Assembly: GCF_014203955.1 (NCBI RefSeq)
Contig: NZ_JACHKA010000001.1
Location: forward strand, 3,379,001-3,443,000
From: Sphingobium lignivorans
GTDB lineage: Bacteria > Pseudomonadota > Alphaproteobacteria > Sphingomonadales > Sphingomonadaceae
Length of the DNA stretch: 64,000 bases
Direction: 5' to 3'
This document shows, one piece after another, positions 21,423 through 29,413 of the stretch. The translations under genes were made by a program, and so were the position numbers. Under the pieces are notes generated by a model. It was not told the DNA's origin. It was given only the letters and a program-made list of their open reading frames with translations, and searched no databases. Within the stretch, counting starts at the first letter, position 1. Every line of letters begins with the position of its first letter.

Positions 21423-22825
21423 CAATCCCCGGTCAGGATACGGTCGACGAGCTGCTTCACCGTCGGCACGAATCCGTTGGAATAGAAGGGGTCCTGCTTG
21501 AACCGGTAAGCGCTGTGGCCGGCGAACAGGAGATTGCGGTCGATGTCGCCGCCATGGATCGCGTTCTGCAGGGCCTTCTGGATGCAGAAGCTGCGCGGGT
21601 CAGCGAGGCGCCCGGTCGAGAAATCGTCATGGTCCTTCCAGGACGAGAAGGCGCAATGGGAGAGGCAGCCCATGCAGTCCGTCTGGTCCTTGCGGATTTC
21701 CGCGCGTTCCTCGTCGGTGACGAAGACCAGCGTGTTGTCGGGCGTCTTGAGCGCGTTGGTGAAGCCCTGCAGCACCCATTCGCGGGCCCGCAGCAGGTCA
21801 TTGCGCGTCACCCAGAAATTGCGGCCCTTCACGCCCACGTCGAGCTGATGGGTGTGGTCGCCCGCTTCCTCCATCGAGAAAGCGATCTGCCGCTCCGAAC
21901 GCGCTTCGAGCTCGCGCAGGAAGGGATTGCGGATCGCCGAGCTGTAGAAGCCCGTCGGCGAGAAGCGGTGGAGCAACACGTCCCCTTCATCGAGCGTGGT
22001 CAGCTTGTCCTTCCACGCCTGCGGGATCGGGCTCTCCTGCGTGAGCAGTGGGCGCGTGCCGAACTGGAAGGCGATGGCGCCCAGCTCGGGATTGTCGATC
22101 CAGTCGTTCCAGTCGCGCAGATGCCAGACGCCGCCGGCCATGACGATCGGCACATCGTCGCTGATGCCGCCTTCCCGCATGGTCTCGCGCAGCGCCTTCA
22201 CGCGCGGATAGGGGTCCTCGGGCCGCGTGGGGTCCTCGGCATTGGAGAGGCCATTGTGCCCGCCGGCCAGCCAGGGGTCCTCGTAGACGACCGCCGCCAG
22301 CCATTCCGCCGCCTTGTGATAGGCGCGCTTCCACAGCGCGCGGAACGCACGGCCGGAACTGACGATCGGCAGATAGCTCACATTGTGCTGTGCCGCGATC
22401 TCGCTGAGCTTGTAGGGCATGCCGGCGCCGCAGGTGACGCCGGAGATCATGCCCTTGGTCCGCTCGAGCACGCCTTGCAGCACGCGCTGCGCGCCGCCCA
22501 TCTCCCAGAGGACATTGATGTTGATGGCGCCCCTGCCGCCGGCGATGTCGAAGGCGCGCCGCACCTGCTGGACCGCGCCGTCGATGGCGTACTGGATCAG
22601 CTCCTCATGGCGAAGCTGGCGTGTGCGGCCGTGATAGATCTGGGGGATGATGTTGCCGTCCAGATCATAGCTGTCGGCATTGACGGCAGAGACAGTGCCG
22701 ATGCCGCCGGCCGCTGCCCAGGCGCCCGAGCTCATGTGATTGGAGACCGCAACGCCCTTGCCACCTTCGATCAGCGGCCACACTTCGCGACCGCCATAGA
22801 CGATCGGCTTCACGCCCTTGAACAA
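21422..22825 (-). CDS. nitronate monooxygenase family (2-nitropropane dioxygenase-like) flavoprotein
   Basis: FMN-dependent TIM-barrel enzyme of about 467 residues, longer than classical nitronate monooxygenases (about 320-380). The barrel shows SNHMSSGAWAAAGGIGTVSAV near the N-terminus, VTCGAGMP, VMAGGVWHLRDW and AFQFGTRPLLTQES, fitting the FMN phosphate site. A C-terminal extension carries DCMGCLSHC (about residues 384-391) and a fourth Cys in RSFC (about 414), a possible metal or Fe-S site. The start is taken as a TTG at 22825 because AAGGAG lies 6 nt upstream; an ATG at 22885 lacks a ribosome site. The true substrate is uncertain. Confidence 0.85.
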   Translation of the reverse strand: MFKGVKPIVYGGREVWPLIEGGKGVAVSNHMSSGAWAAAGGIGTVSAVNADSYDLDGNIIPQIYHGRTRQLRHEELIQYAIDGAVQQVRRAFDIAGGRGAININVLWEMGGAQRVLQGVLERTKGMISGVTCGAGMPYKLSEIAAQHNVSYLPIVSSGRAFRALWKRAYHKAAEWLAAVVYEDPWLAGGHNGLSNAEDPTRPEDPYPRVKALRETMREGGISDDVPIVMAGGVWHLRDWNDWIDNPELGAIAFQFGTRPLLTQESPIPQAWKDKLTTLDEGDVLLHRFSPTGFYSSAIRNPFLRELEARSERQIAFSMEEAGDHTHQLDVGVKGRNFWVTRNDLLRAREWVLQGFTNALKTPDNTLVFVTDEERAEIRKDQTDCMGCLSHCAFSSWKDHDDFSTGRLADPRSFCIQKALQNAIHGGDIDRNLLFAGHSAYRFKQDPFYSNGFVPTVKQLVDRILTGD

Positions 22826-22928
22826 TTGAAACTCCTTAGTCGCCCGTTCGCGCTCCGCCCCCGGAGCCGCGCGAAACGCGCCCATAACAGCTTTTCGTTC
22901 GCACGGGTGGCTTAATTTGCCACAAAGC

Positions 22929-24092
22929 TCAGATCAATGCCAGTTCGTCCCGGATCGCCCCGCCGTAGAGACGCGCATAGTGCTGGAACATGACGGCCTC
23001 GTCGAAGCACTGCATCGCCCGGGCCCGATTCGCTTCGCCGATCCGCGCGCGCAGCTCCGCATCGGCGGCGAGCTCGCTCAACGCGGCCGTGAAATCGTCA
23101 GGATCGTCCAGCGCCACGATGAAGGGCCGATTGCTCGCCGAGACCATAGCGGAGATATCGCCCACGTCCGTGGCCACCACCGGGAGGCCGGCCGACATGG
23201 CTTCCGCCAGCGAGATGGGAAACTGCTCGCTGTCCGATGACAGCGCGAAGATATCGAAGGCACCCACATAATCCTGCGGGCGCGGCAGGAAACCGGGCAG
23301 CAGCATGTCGTCCATGCCCAGCGCCGCCGCTTCGGCCAGTATGGCCTCGCGCTCCTCGCCTTCGCCCACGATGACGAGGCGTACCCGGTCCCGCAGGGGT
23401 GCCACGGCGCGCACCAGCCGCCGCAGGTTCTTGACCGGGCGCAGGCCCGCGAGCGTGCCGACGATGAGCCGGCCATCCGGCACCAGCCCGGGAATGGCCG
23501 TGGCCGGGCGCTTGCCCTGGTAGGACGCCACATCGATGCCGTTCGGGATCTGCCGGACCTTGCCGGCGCTCTGGTGCCACTCGCGCTGGGCGATGCGGGC
23601 AAGCTGGTTGGAGGGCACGACCAGCGCATGGGCACTGCCCAGCGCGATCCGGCGATAGCGGTTGCGGAACTCGCTGCGCGTGTTCGCTTCATCCTCGTTG
23701 AAGCCGTCCTCATGGTGGATGAGCGGCGGCAGGCGCTTGACGAGATGGAAGAGGCGATGGGCCATCACGCCGTCCATCGCACCCCAGTTGAAGCTCAGGA
23801 TGAGATCATAGCCCCGCATGGCCCGCGCGAGCGCCATGTAGCGGGGCGGCAAAGGCGGCCCGAACAGCGGAGGCGAAAAGAGAAACCGCACCGGCACTTG
23901 CGAGTCGATCCCGGCCCGCGCGCCCGTCGCGTCCGGATCGCCGATCAGCAGGTCATGGCTGGCTCGCGCGCCCCAATGGTTCATGAGGCGCACGACACGC
24001 GCTTCCTTGCCGCCCTGATCGAAGGTGCCATGGAGCTGCAGGATGCGGATCGGCCCCGTCCTGCCGGCCTTGCAAAGCGCCGCGCCGATCAT
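22929..24092 (-). CDS. family 4 glycosyltransferase
   Basis: GT-B fold retaining glycosyltransferase of 387 residues. The N-terminal half opens with IRILQLHGTFDQGGKEARVVR; the C-terminal half has VGTLAGLRPVKNLRRLVRA (about residue 220) and the donor-binding EX7E-type segment SSDSEQFPISLAEAMSAGLP (about 310), as in GT4. The start ATG 24092 overlaps the hydrolase stop (ATGA), so it is the second gene of a two-gene unit. It has no membrane span. Sugar donor and acceptor are unknown; no polysaccharide cluster surrounds it. Confidence 0.88.
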   Translation of the reverse strand: MIGAALCKAGRTGPIRILQLHGTFDQGGKEARVVRLMNHWGARASHDLLIGDPDATGARAGIDSQVPVRFLFSPPLFGPPLPPRYMALARAMRGYDLILSFNWGAMDGVMAHRLFHLVKRLPPLIHHEDGFNEDEANTRSEFRNRYRRIALGSAHALVVPSNQLARIAQREWHQSAGKVRQIPNGIDVASYQGKRPATAIPGLVPDGRLIVGTLAGLRPVKNLRRLVRAVAPLRDRVRLVIVGEGEEREAILAEAAALGMDDMLLPGFLPRPQDYVGAFDIFALSSDSEQFPISLAEAMSAGLPVVATDVGDISAMVSASNRPFIVALDDPDDFTAALSELAADAELRARIGEANRARAMQCFDEAVMFQHYARLYGGAIRDELALI

Positions 24093-24985
24093 GAGCGCGC
24101 CGTCGCGTCGGCGGGCAGGCGCGAGAGCACCTTCGCGAGGAAGGCGTCGATGGCGGCCATCGCGTCCGGCTCCTCGAGTGTCGGGGCATGGCCGACATTC
24201 GGCACGGTCACCAGTTCGAGCTGCGGCAGCCGCGCCTGCATCGCGGAGGCAGTCTGCGGCGCCAGCAGATCGCTCAGCGCACCGCGCACCAGCGTCAGCG
24301 GAATGTCGCCGAACGCCTCGAAGGCCGGCCACAGGTCGAAGCCGGCTTCGCTGCCCGGCGCGCGAAAGGGCTCGGCGATGCGCTGGTCATAATCCAGGAC
24401 GATCCGCCCCTGGCTGGTCAGCTTGTAGAGCCGCTTGGCCAGCCGCAGCCAGTCCTTGAGCCGGTAGCGGGGATAGATCATGCCCTGCACCTCCGCCACG
24501 CTGCGGGCGGCATGGACCCAGGTGGGGTGATGATTGCCCGAGCCGACATTGCGGCGGATGCGCTCCAGCCCCTCGGGCGCGAGATCGGGCCCGATGTCGT
24601 TCAGCAGTGCGCCGGCAAGGCAACCCCGCCGCGTCGCCGCCATCAGCATCAGCATGATCCCGCCGAGCGAGGTGCCAATGCCGACCAGCCGGGGCACGCC
24701 CAGCTCATCGACGAGGCGCAGCAGGTCCTGCAGATAGACGAGCGGCACATAGCTCATCGGGTCCTTGGCATAGGCGCTTTCGCCCCGGCCGCGCAGCTCC
24801 ACGCAGATCACGCGCCATTCGCCGGAGAGCCGCTCGGCAACCGGTTCGAAGTCCCGCGCGTTACGTGTGAGACCCGGCAGACAGAGGATCGGCGGTCGAT
24901 CCTGGCCCTGCGGACCGGGATAATCGCGATAATGGAGGCGCAGGCCATCCTGCGACCACCAATATTTGTCCTCATATCCCGCCAA
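24089..24985 (-). CDS. alpha/beta hydrolase
   Basis: Serine hydrolase of 298 residues with the alpha/beta fold. It has the oxyanion-region LCLPGLTRNARDF (about residue 35), the nucleophile elbow GIGTSLGG (about 105) with Ser, a LSDLLAPQT loop for the acid and NVGHAPTLEEP for the His. The start is a TTG at 24985 giving MAGYEDKYWW, supported by AAGGA six bases upstream; the open frame extends far upstream but only as an antisense shadow of selO. It is divergent from selO with only 36 bp between, and is coupled to the downstream GT4 gene. Substrate is unknown. Confidence 0.88.
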   Translation of the reverse strand: MAGYEDKYWWSQDGLRLHYRDYPGPQGQDRPPILCLPGLTRNARDFEPVAERLSGEWRVICVELRGRGESAYAKDPMSYVPLVYLQDLLRLVDELGVPRLVGIGTSLGGIMLMLMAATRRGCLAGALLNDIGPDLAPEGLERIRRNVGSGNHHPTWVHAARSVAEVQGMIYPRYRLKDWLRLAKRLYKLTSQGRIVLDYDQRIAEPFRAPGSEAGFDLWPAFEAFGDIPLTLVRGALSDLLAPQTASAMQARLPQLELVTVPNVGHAPTLEEPDAMAAIDAFLAKVLSRLPADATARS

Positions 24986-25021
24986 GCTTGATCCTTTTCC
25001 CCGGAGCGTCCATATCAACCC

Positions 25022-26440
25022 ATGGAACACAGCCTGCAAGCCAGCAATTACCGCCCGGAGCGGAAGATCGACGAAATTGCCGACTTCATGGCCGATGCGG
25101 TCAGGCCGGCCGACTTTCCCGACCATGTCCTGCGCTTCCGCAATGATCGCGCGGCCGCGACCGTGGGCCTCGCGTCCCTCGACGATGCAAGCTGGATCGA
25201 CCATTTCGGCCGCTTCCAGCCCTTGCCGCAGGCCCAGCCGGAGCCGCTTGCCCTGCGCTATCATGGCCACCAGTTCCGCGTTTACAATCCCGATCTGGGC
25301 GATGGGCGCGGTTTCCTGTTCGCCCAGCTTCGCGAGGAAGAGCTCGCCGGCGGCCGTCTGCTCGATCTCGGCACCAAGGGCTCGGGCCTCACGCCCTACA
25401 GCCGCACGGCGGATGGCCGCCTGACGCTGAAAGGCGCCGTGCGCGAGATCCTCGCGACCGAGATGCTGGAAGCGCTCGGCGTCACCACCTCCCGCAGCTT
25501 CTCGGTGATCGAGACCGGCGAGGCGCTTGTCCGGGGAGACGAGCCCTCGCCCACCCGGTCGGCCGTGCTGGTGCGCCTGAGCCATGGCCATATCCGCATC
25601 GGCAGCTTCCAGCGGCTCGCTTATCGCGGCGAGCGCGATCATCTCGTCCGCCTCATCGACTATTGCCTGCGTCATCTGCTGGCCCGGGAGCCGGGCCCCG
25701 TGCCGGCACTCACGCTGCTCGATGCCGTCGTCGAGCGCACGGCCGATCTCGCCGCCAGCTACATGATCGCCGGCTTCGTCCATGGCGTGCTCAACAGTGA
25801 CAATATCGCGATCACCGCCGAGAGCTTCGATTATGGCCCATGGCGATTCGCCCCGCGCTGGCAGCCCGGGTTCACGGCCGCCTATTTCGACCAGAGCGGC
25901 CTTTATGCCTTCGGGCGCCAGGCCGAGGCGATCCACTGGGACGTGGCGCAGCTTGCCCAGTCGCTCGCCGAACTCGCCGAAACGGATGCGCTGGTCACAT
26001 CGCTGCGCCGCTTCCCGGAAATCTATGTCGCGCGCATGAGCGAGCGCTTTCTCTGGCGCCTCGGCCATGAAGCGCCCGATGGGGAGAGCGCGCAGGCCTT
26101 CGTCATCGCGGCGATCGGCGCCCTTCAGCAAAGCGACGTCGCGATCGATCGCTTCTTCTTCGACTGGCGGCACGGGCCACGCGCGGATGGCCCCTATGTC
26201 GGCACGCCGTGGGAGACTGTGCGCGACGCCATGGCGCCCCTGCCCCCCCGCCCGGGCGCCCTCCATCACGACTACTGGCGTGGCGGCGCGCCTTGTTCGA
26301 TGCACATCGACGAAGTGGAATCGATCTGGAGCGCCATTGCCGGACGGGACGACTGGACGCCCCTTGCCGCGAAGATCGATGCGGTCCGCGCGATGGGTGC
26401 GGCCCATGGCGCACCGCCACCCGGCCCCGGGCGCATCTGA
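25022..26440 (+). CDS. selO: SelO/YdiU family protein adenylyltransferase
   Basis: Pseudokinase-fold enzyme that transfers AMP to Ser/Thr/Tyr of redox proteins (472 residues). Family landmarks: RYHGHQFRVYNPDLGDGRG (about residue 78), the ATP-binding Lys in LDLGTKGSGLTPYSR (about 118), VLVRLSHGHIRIGSF (about 180), and HGVLNSDNIA with the catalytic Asp-Asn (about 257), followed by the metal-binding Asp in FDYGPWRF. All residues needed for AMPylation therefore appear present. The C-terminal redox Cys or selenocysteine of some members is absent. It is divergent from the hydrolase and followed after 83 bp by the AstD-like gene. Confidence 0.92.
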   Translation: MEHSLQASNYRPERKIDEIADFMADAVRPADFPDHVLRFRNDRAAATVGLASLDDASWIDHFGRFQPLPQAQPEPLALRYHGHQFRVYNPDLGDGRGFLFAQLREEELAGGRLLDLGTKGSGLTPYSRTADGRLTLKGAVREILATEMLEALGVTTSRSFSVIETGEALVRGDEPSPTRSAVLVRLSHGHIRIGSFQRLAYRGERDHLVRLIDYCLRHLLAREPGPVPALTLLDAVVERTADLAASYMIAGFVHGVLNSDNIAITAESFDYGPWRFAPRWQPGFTAAYFDQSGLYAFGRQAEAIHWDVAQLAQSLAELAETDALVTSLRRFPEIYVARMSERFLWRLGHEAPDGESAQAFVIAAIGALQQSDVAIDRFFFDWRHGPRADGPYVGTPWETVRDAMAPLPPRPGALHHDYWRGGAPCSMHIDEVESIWSAIAGRDDWTPLAAKIDAVRAMGAAHGAPPPGPGRI

Positions 26441-26522
26441 CCCGGCCAATTTCCCGGATTCTCTGCCTCGACTCCCCGGGTCGTCAACAGGCTGGCAACC
26501 AATTCGGGCGCATAGCCCGGCC

Positions 26523-27953
26523 ATGTCGCAACCCATCAGATCCTTCGAACCGGCAACCGGCCACCTGCTCTGGGAAGGGCGGCCGAGCGACGTGGCGGCG
26601 CAGGTGCAGGCCGTCGCGCGCTGCTGGCCCGCCTGGGCTGCCATGCCATCCTCCTATCGCGTCGAAACGATGCGGCGCTTCGCCAATGGCGTGCGCGCCG
26701 AGGAGGACGCCTTCGCCGACCTCATCGCGCGCGAGACGGGCCGCCCGCTCTGGCATGCCCGGGACGAAGTGACGGAGCTGATCCAGCGAGCGGACAAGGC
26801 CATCCACGCCTGTTCGGAGCGCACCGGCCAGCGGCGCCTCGAAGGGGCGCTGGGCGCCCGCATGGCGCTGCGGCACAAGCCGCACGGCGTGATGGCCGTG
26901 ATCGCACCGCATGTGTTTCCCGCCCGCATCCCGGCAGACCATATCGTCCCGGCCCTGCTGGCCGGCAATGGCGTCGTCTTCAAGCCCTCCGAGAAAGCGC
27001 CGGCAACGGGCGAGATGCTGGTGCGGCTCCTGCACGAGGCGGGCGTCATCGAGGATCTTGTCCAGTGCGTCATCGGCGGCGAGACCGCGGGCGCGGCGCT
27101 GGCCACGCACGAGGCCGTGAACGGCGTGCTGTTCACCGGCTCCACGCACACAGGTCTCGCCATCGCCCGGCGATGCGCGGCAAACCCCGCCCGGCTGGTG
27201 GCGCTGGCGATGAGCGGCAACAATCCCCTTGTCGCCTGGGATACGCCGGACATTCCCGGCGCCGCGGCGCTGATGGTCCAGTCCGCCTTCGGCGCGACCG
27301 GGCAGCACTGCCTCTCGGCACGCCGGCTCATCGTGCGCGATACGCTGCGCGGGCCGCTGGTGGAGGAAGTGAAGTCCCTCGCCGACCGGCTCATCATCGA
27401 TCACCCCCATGCGGCGGCCACGCCCTTCATGGGACCGGTCATCGACATGCAGGCTGCGGACGGCCTCACCGAAAGTTTCCTCTACCTGATGAGCAATGGC
27501 GGGCGGCCGATCAAGCACATGCAGCGCCCGTTCGAAGACCTGCCCTTCGTCACCCCGGCCATGATCGACGTGACCAACATGAAGGAGCGCCCTGACCTCG
27601 AGCTGTTTGGTCCCCTGCTCCAGATCGTCTCCGTCTCGCGGTTCGAGGAAGCGATCGCGGAAGCGAACAACAGCCGCTACGGCCTGTGCGCGACGCTGGT
27701 CGGCGGCAGTCCGGATCTCTACGATCGCTTCTGGTCAGCCAGTCGCGCCGGCATCGTCAACTGGAACCGGCCCTCCTGGACCAGCGCGCCCAATGCGCCG
27801 ATCGGCGGCATCGGCCTCTCCGGCAATCATCATCCCGGCGGCCACTACAGCGCGGATCATTGCGCCTATCCGGTCGCCTCGGCCGAGATGGAGCAGCCGC
27901 GCGCCGCCATCGGCGTGGGCTTGCGGCAGATCGAGATCGTGGCGGACCGGTAA
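26523..27953 (+). CDS. AstD-like aldehyde dehydrogenase family protein lacking two catalytic residues
   Basis: Aldehyde dehydrogenase superfamily member of 476 residues, closest by motif to succinylglutamate-semialdehyde dehydrogenase: HIVPALLAGNGVVFKPSEKAP, SGNNPLVAW, GQHCLSARRLIV and the AstD-type GGIGLSGNHHPGG with ADHCAYPVAS near the C-terminus. The nucleophile Cys263 is retained. The oxyanion Asn that normally stands in YNFP is Val131 (PHVFPAR), and the general-base Glu of ALEMGGNNP is Ala229 (ALAMSGNNP). No other arginine-succinyltransferase gene (astA, astB, astE) is near. It may be a pseudoenzyme or have shifted chemistry. Start at the ATG of MSQPIRSF. Confidence 0.88.
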   Translation: MSQPIRSFEPATGHLLWEGRPSDVAAQVQAVARCWPAWAAMPSSYRVETMRRFANGVRAEEDAFADLIARETGRPLWHARDEVTELIQRADKAIHACSERTGQRRLEGALGARMALRHKPHGVMAVIAPHVFPARIPADHIVPALLAGNGVVFKPSEKAPATGEMLVRLLHEAGVIEDLVQCVIGGETAGAALATHEAVNGVLFTGSTHTGLAIARRCAANPARLVALAMSGNNPLVAWDTPDIPGAAALMVQSAFGATGQHCLSARRLIVRDTLRGPLVEEVKSLADRLIIDHPHAAATPFMGPVIDMQAADGLTESFLYLMSNGGRPIKHMQRPFEDLPFVTPAMIDVTNMKERPDLELFGPLLQIVSVSRFEEAIAEANNSRYGLCATLVGGSPDLYDRFWSASRAGIVNWNRPSWTSAPNAPIGGIGLSGNHHPGGHYSADHCAYPVASAEMEQPRAAIGVGLRQIEIVADR

Positions 27954-27974
27954 GGCGACGCCCGGCCGGACGCT

Positions 27975-28433
27975 TCAGTCCGTTCCCTTGCCCGCGCGTT
28001 CCCGGGCCAGCCGGGCACGGCGCTTCTCCTTCTCCACGAAATGCATCGCTTCCAGCTTGAGGCCATCGGGATCGAGGAAGAAGACGGCATAATAGCCTTC
28101 GCCATAATCCGGATAGTCGGCCGGCGGATCGACGATGCGGACGCCCTGTTCCAGCAGGAAGGCGTAGAGCTCGTCCACCTCCTCTCGGGAGGCCAGCTCG
28201 AAGGCATAATGGTGGAAGCCGATATCGCCCGTGTGGTGCGGATGGGCCCTGCCGGCATTGTCCGCCTGGGTGATCCAGAACATCGTCTCCCAATTGTTCC
28301 AGCCCACGACCTGCCCGAATTCCCATTCGCGCACGAAGCCCATGAAACCCAGAAGCGCATCATAGAATCGCTTCGAGCGGGTGAGATCGCTCACCCGGAT
28401 GGCGAGATGGTCGATGCCGACGACGCGGACCAT
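27975..28433 (-). CDS. VOC family (glyoxalase/bleomycin-resistance fold) protein
   Basis: A 152-residue vicinal-oxygen-chelate protein. The first beta-alpha-beta-beta-beta unit begins VVGIDHLAIRVSDLTRSKRFY with a metal-ligand-like His9; the second has GFHHYAFELASREEVDELY and ends in DPDGLKLEAMHF with a ligand-like Glu. This fits a metal-dependent lyase, isomerase or dioxygenase, but the substrate cannot be named. It is convergent with the AstD-like gene (21 bp apart). The C-terminus is a basic tail. A terminator hairpin for the next minus-strand gene sits just upstream of it. Confidence 0.88.
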   Translation of the reverse strand: MVRVVGIDHLAIRVSDLTRSKRFYDALLGFMGFVREWEFGQVVGWNNWETMFWITQADNAGRAHPHHTGDIGFHHYAFELASREEVDELYAFLLEQGVRIVDPPADYPDYGEGYYAVFFLDPDGLKLEAMHFVEKEKRRARLARERAGKGTD

Positions 28434-28456
28434 GATTGCCTCCCCAAGGCTTTACC

Positions 28457-28491
28457 CAAAGAAAATGCCGCCGGTCCGGGACCGGCGGCAT
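28457..28491 (-). terminator. intrinsic terminator of the PEP-CTERM gene
   Basis: A perfect 11-bp stem (28465-28475 with 28481-28491, loop of 5) is followed on the minus strand by TTTTCTTT (28464-28457). It lies 27 bp beyond the stop of the PEP-CTERM protein gene and separates it from the VOC gene. Confidence 0.8.
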
Positions 28492-28517
28492 CTTATACAC
28501 TATCGGTGCGAGAAAAT

Positions 28518-29090
28518 TCAGCCGAAGCTGACCTTCAGCGAGTTCTGTCGCCGCAACGCATAGCCCACTGCCCCGAGGCCGGCGAGTATCATTCCCCAGC
28601 TTGCCGGTTCCGGAACGACCGTAACCGGGGGAACCGCAGCGCCCGGCCCCGTGATGACCAGCGCATATTTGCCGAAGTCGAAGTTGCCGAAGCCCGTCGT
28701 CACCGCGAAATAGGTGATGCCTGTCATCAGCGAAATGCCGGTGAAGCCGGAGATGCCGATCGCCCCGAAATCGTCATTGCCGGCCACCCCGTTGGCAAAG
28801 GGCGCCAGCGGGTCGAAGGAACCGGCATAGAGGAACAGGTAGTTATCCCATGAATCCTCGGCGTCAGCCACTTCCAGAAAGTCATAGGAACCCGAAACGG
28901 TAACGGTGAAGCTGTCCACGACATAGGCAACGTCCGTCCCGACAGCCGACAGGTCCGAAAAATCAGCAAGCGGCCGGTTCCAGGTCGGCGCGCCTTCGGT
29001 GGTTCCCTCGAAAATGGTGATGGCCGCCTGCACGGGGGCGGCTGCGAGGCCGAGCAGAAGCGCTCCGGCCAATCCTATGGTCTTCAACAT
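28518..29090 (-). CDS. PEP-CTERM sorting domain protein
   Basis: Exported protein of 190 residues. It has a Sec signal peptide (MLKTIGLAGALLLGLAAAPVQA) and a C-terminal PEP-CTERM tripartite signal: VPEPASWG, a hydrophobic span (MILAGLGAVGYAL) and a basic RR, followed by a longer than usual ten-residue tail. The middle part is Ser/Thr/Gly/Phe-rich and lacks Cys, as for surface or biofilm proteins processed by exosortase. The start at 29090 has GGGAGA 7-12 nt upstream. No exosortase or export gene is nearby, so it is a stand-alone substrate. Confidence 0.85.
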   Translation of the reverse strand: MLKTIGLAGALLLGLAAAPVQAAITIFEGTTEGAPTWNRPLADFSDLSAVGTDVAYVVDSFTVTVSGSYDFLEVADAEDSWDNYLFLYAGSFDPLAPFANGVAGNDDFGAIGISGFTGISLMTGITYFAVTTGFGNFDFGKYALVITGPGAAVPPVTVVPEPASWGMILAGLGAVGYALRRQNSLKVSFG

Positions 29091-29361
29091 GTCTAGTCTC
29101 CCACGCCTGATGCACAAAGGCCCAGAGGCGCCTCTCCCCAAACATGCTTCGTTGTCCCGAAGATCTCTGGTTTACCATGTTTCCGCAGCGCAACGAAGCG
29201 GCAAAATGCAGCGCAAAGTGGGAATATCCGGGGGCTGATCCTGCACAGGCACCATTCTGCCGCCCCCTGTCATGACGCACGCGCAAAAAGCCCGGAACCA
29301 TCCGCGCCGGGAGGCTGCCGCCCGACCCTCATTTTTCCGGGCAAAGTTTCGCTACGAGCGC

Positions 29362-29410
29362 CTAAAGCAAGCGTCGGTTGCGGGTGGAACCCCGCGAACG
29401 CATTTAGAGG
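29362..29410 (+). promoter_or_regulatory. candidate structured leader of the sulfur-assimilation operon
   Basis: A nested hairpin can form just before cobA: CTAAA (29362-29366) with TTTAG (29403-29407), GCGT (29371-29374) with ACGC (29398-29401), and GCGGG (29380-29384) with CCCGC (29391-29395). The outer stem covers part of the ribosome site TAGAGG (29405-29410), so folding would hide it. This is a hand-drawn fold with bulges. In the rest of the 323-bp gap 29091-29413 I see only upstream regions, no gene. Confidence 0.35.
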
Positions 29411-29413
29411 TAC

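Noticed and set aside
24986..26644. Long minus-strand open frame extending the hydrolase far upstream
   Set aside because: It is antisense to selO, has shadow-type composition, and the hydrolase has a well-placed ribosome site at its TTG start.
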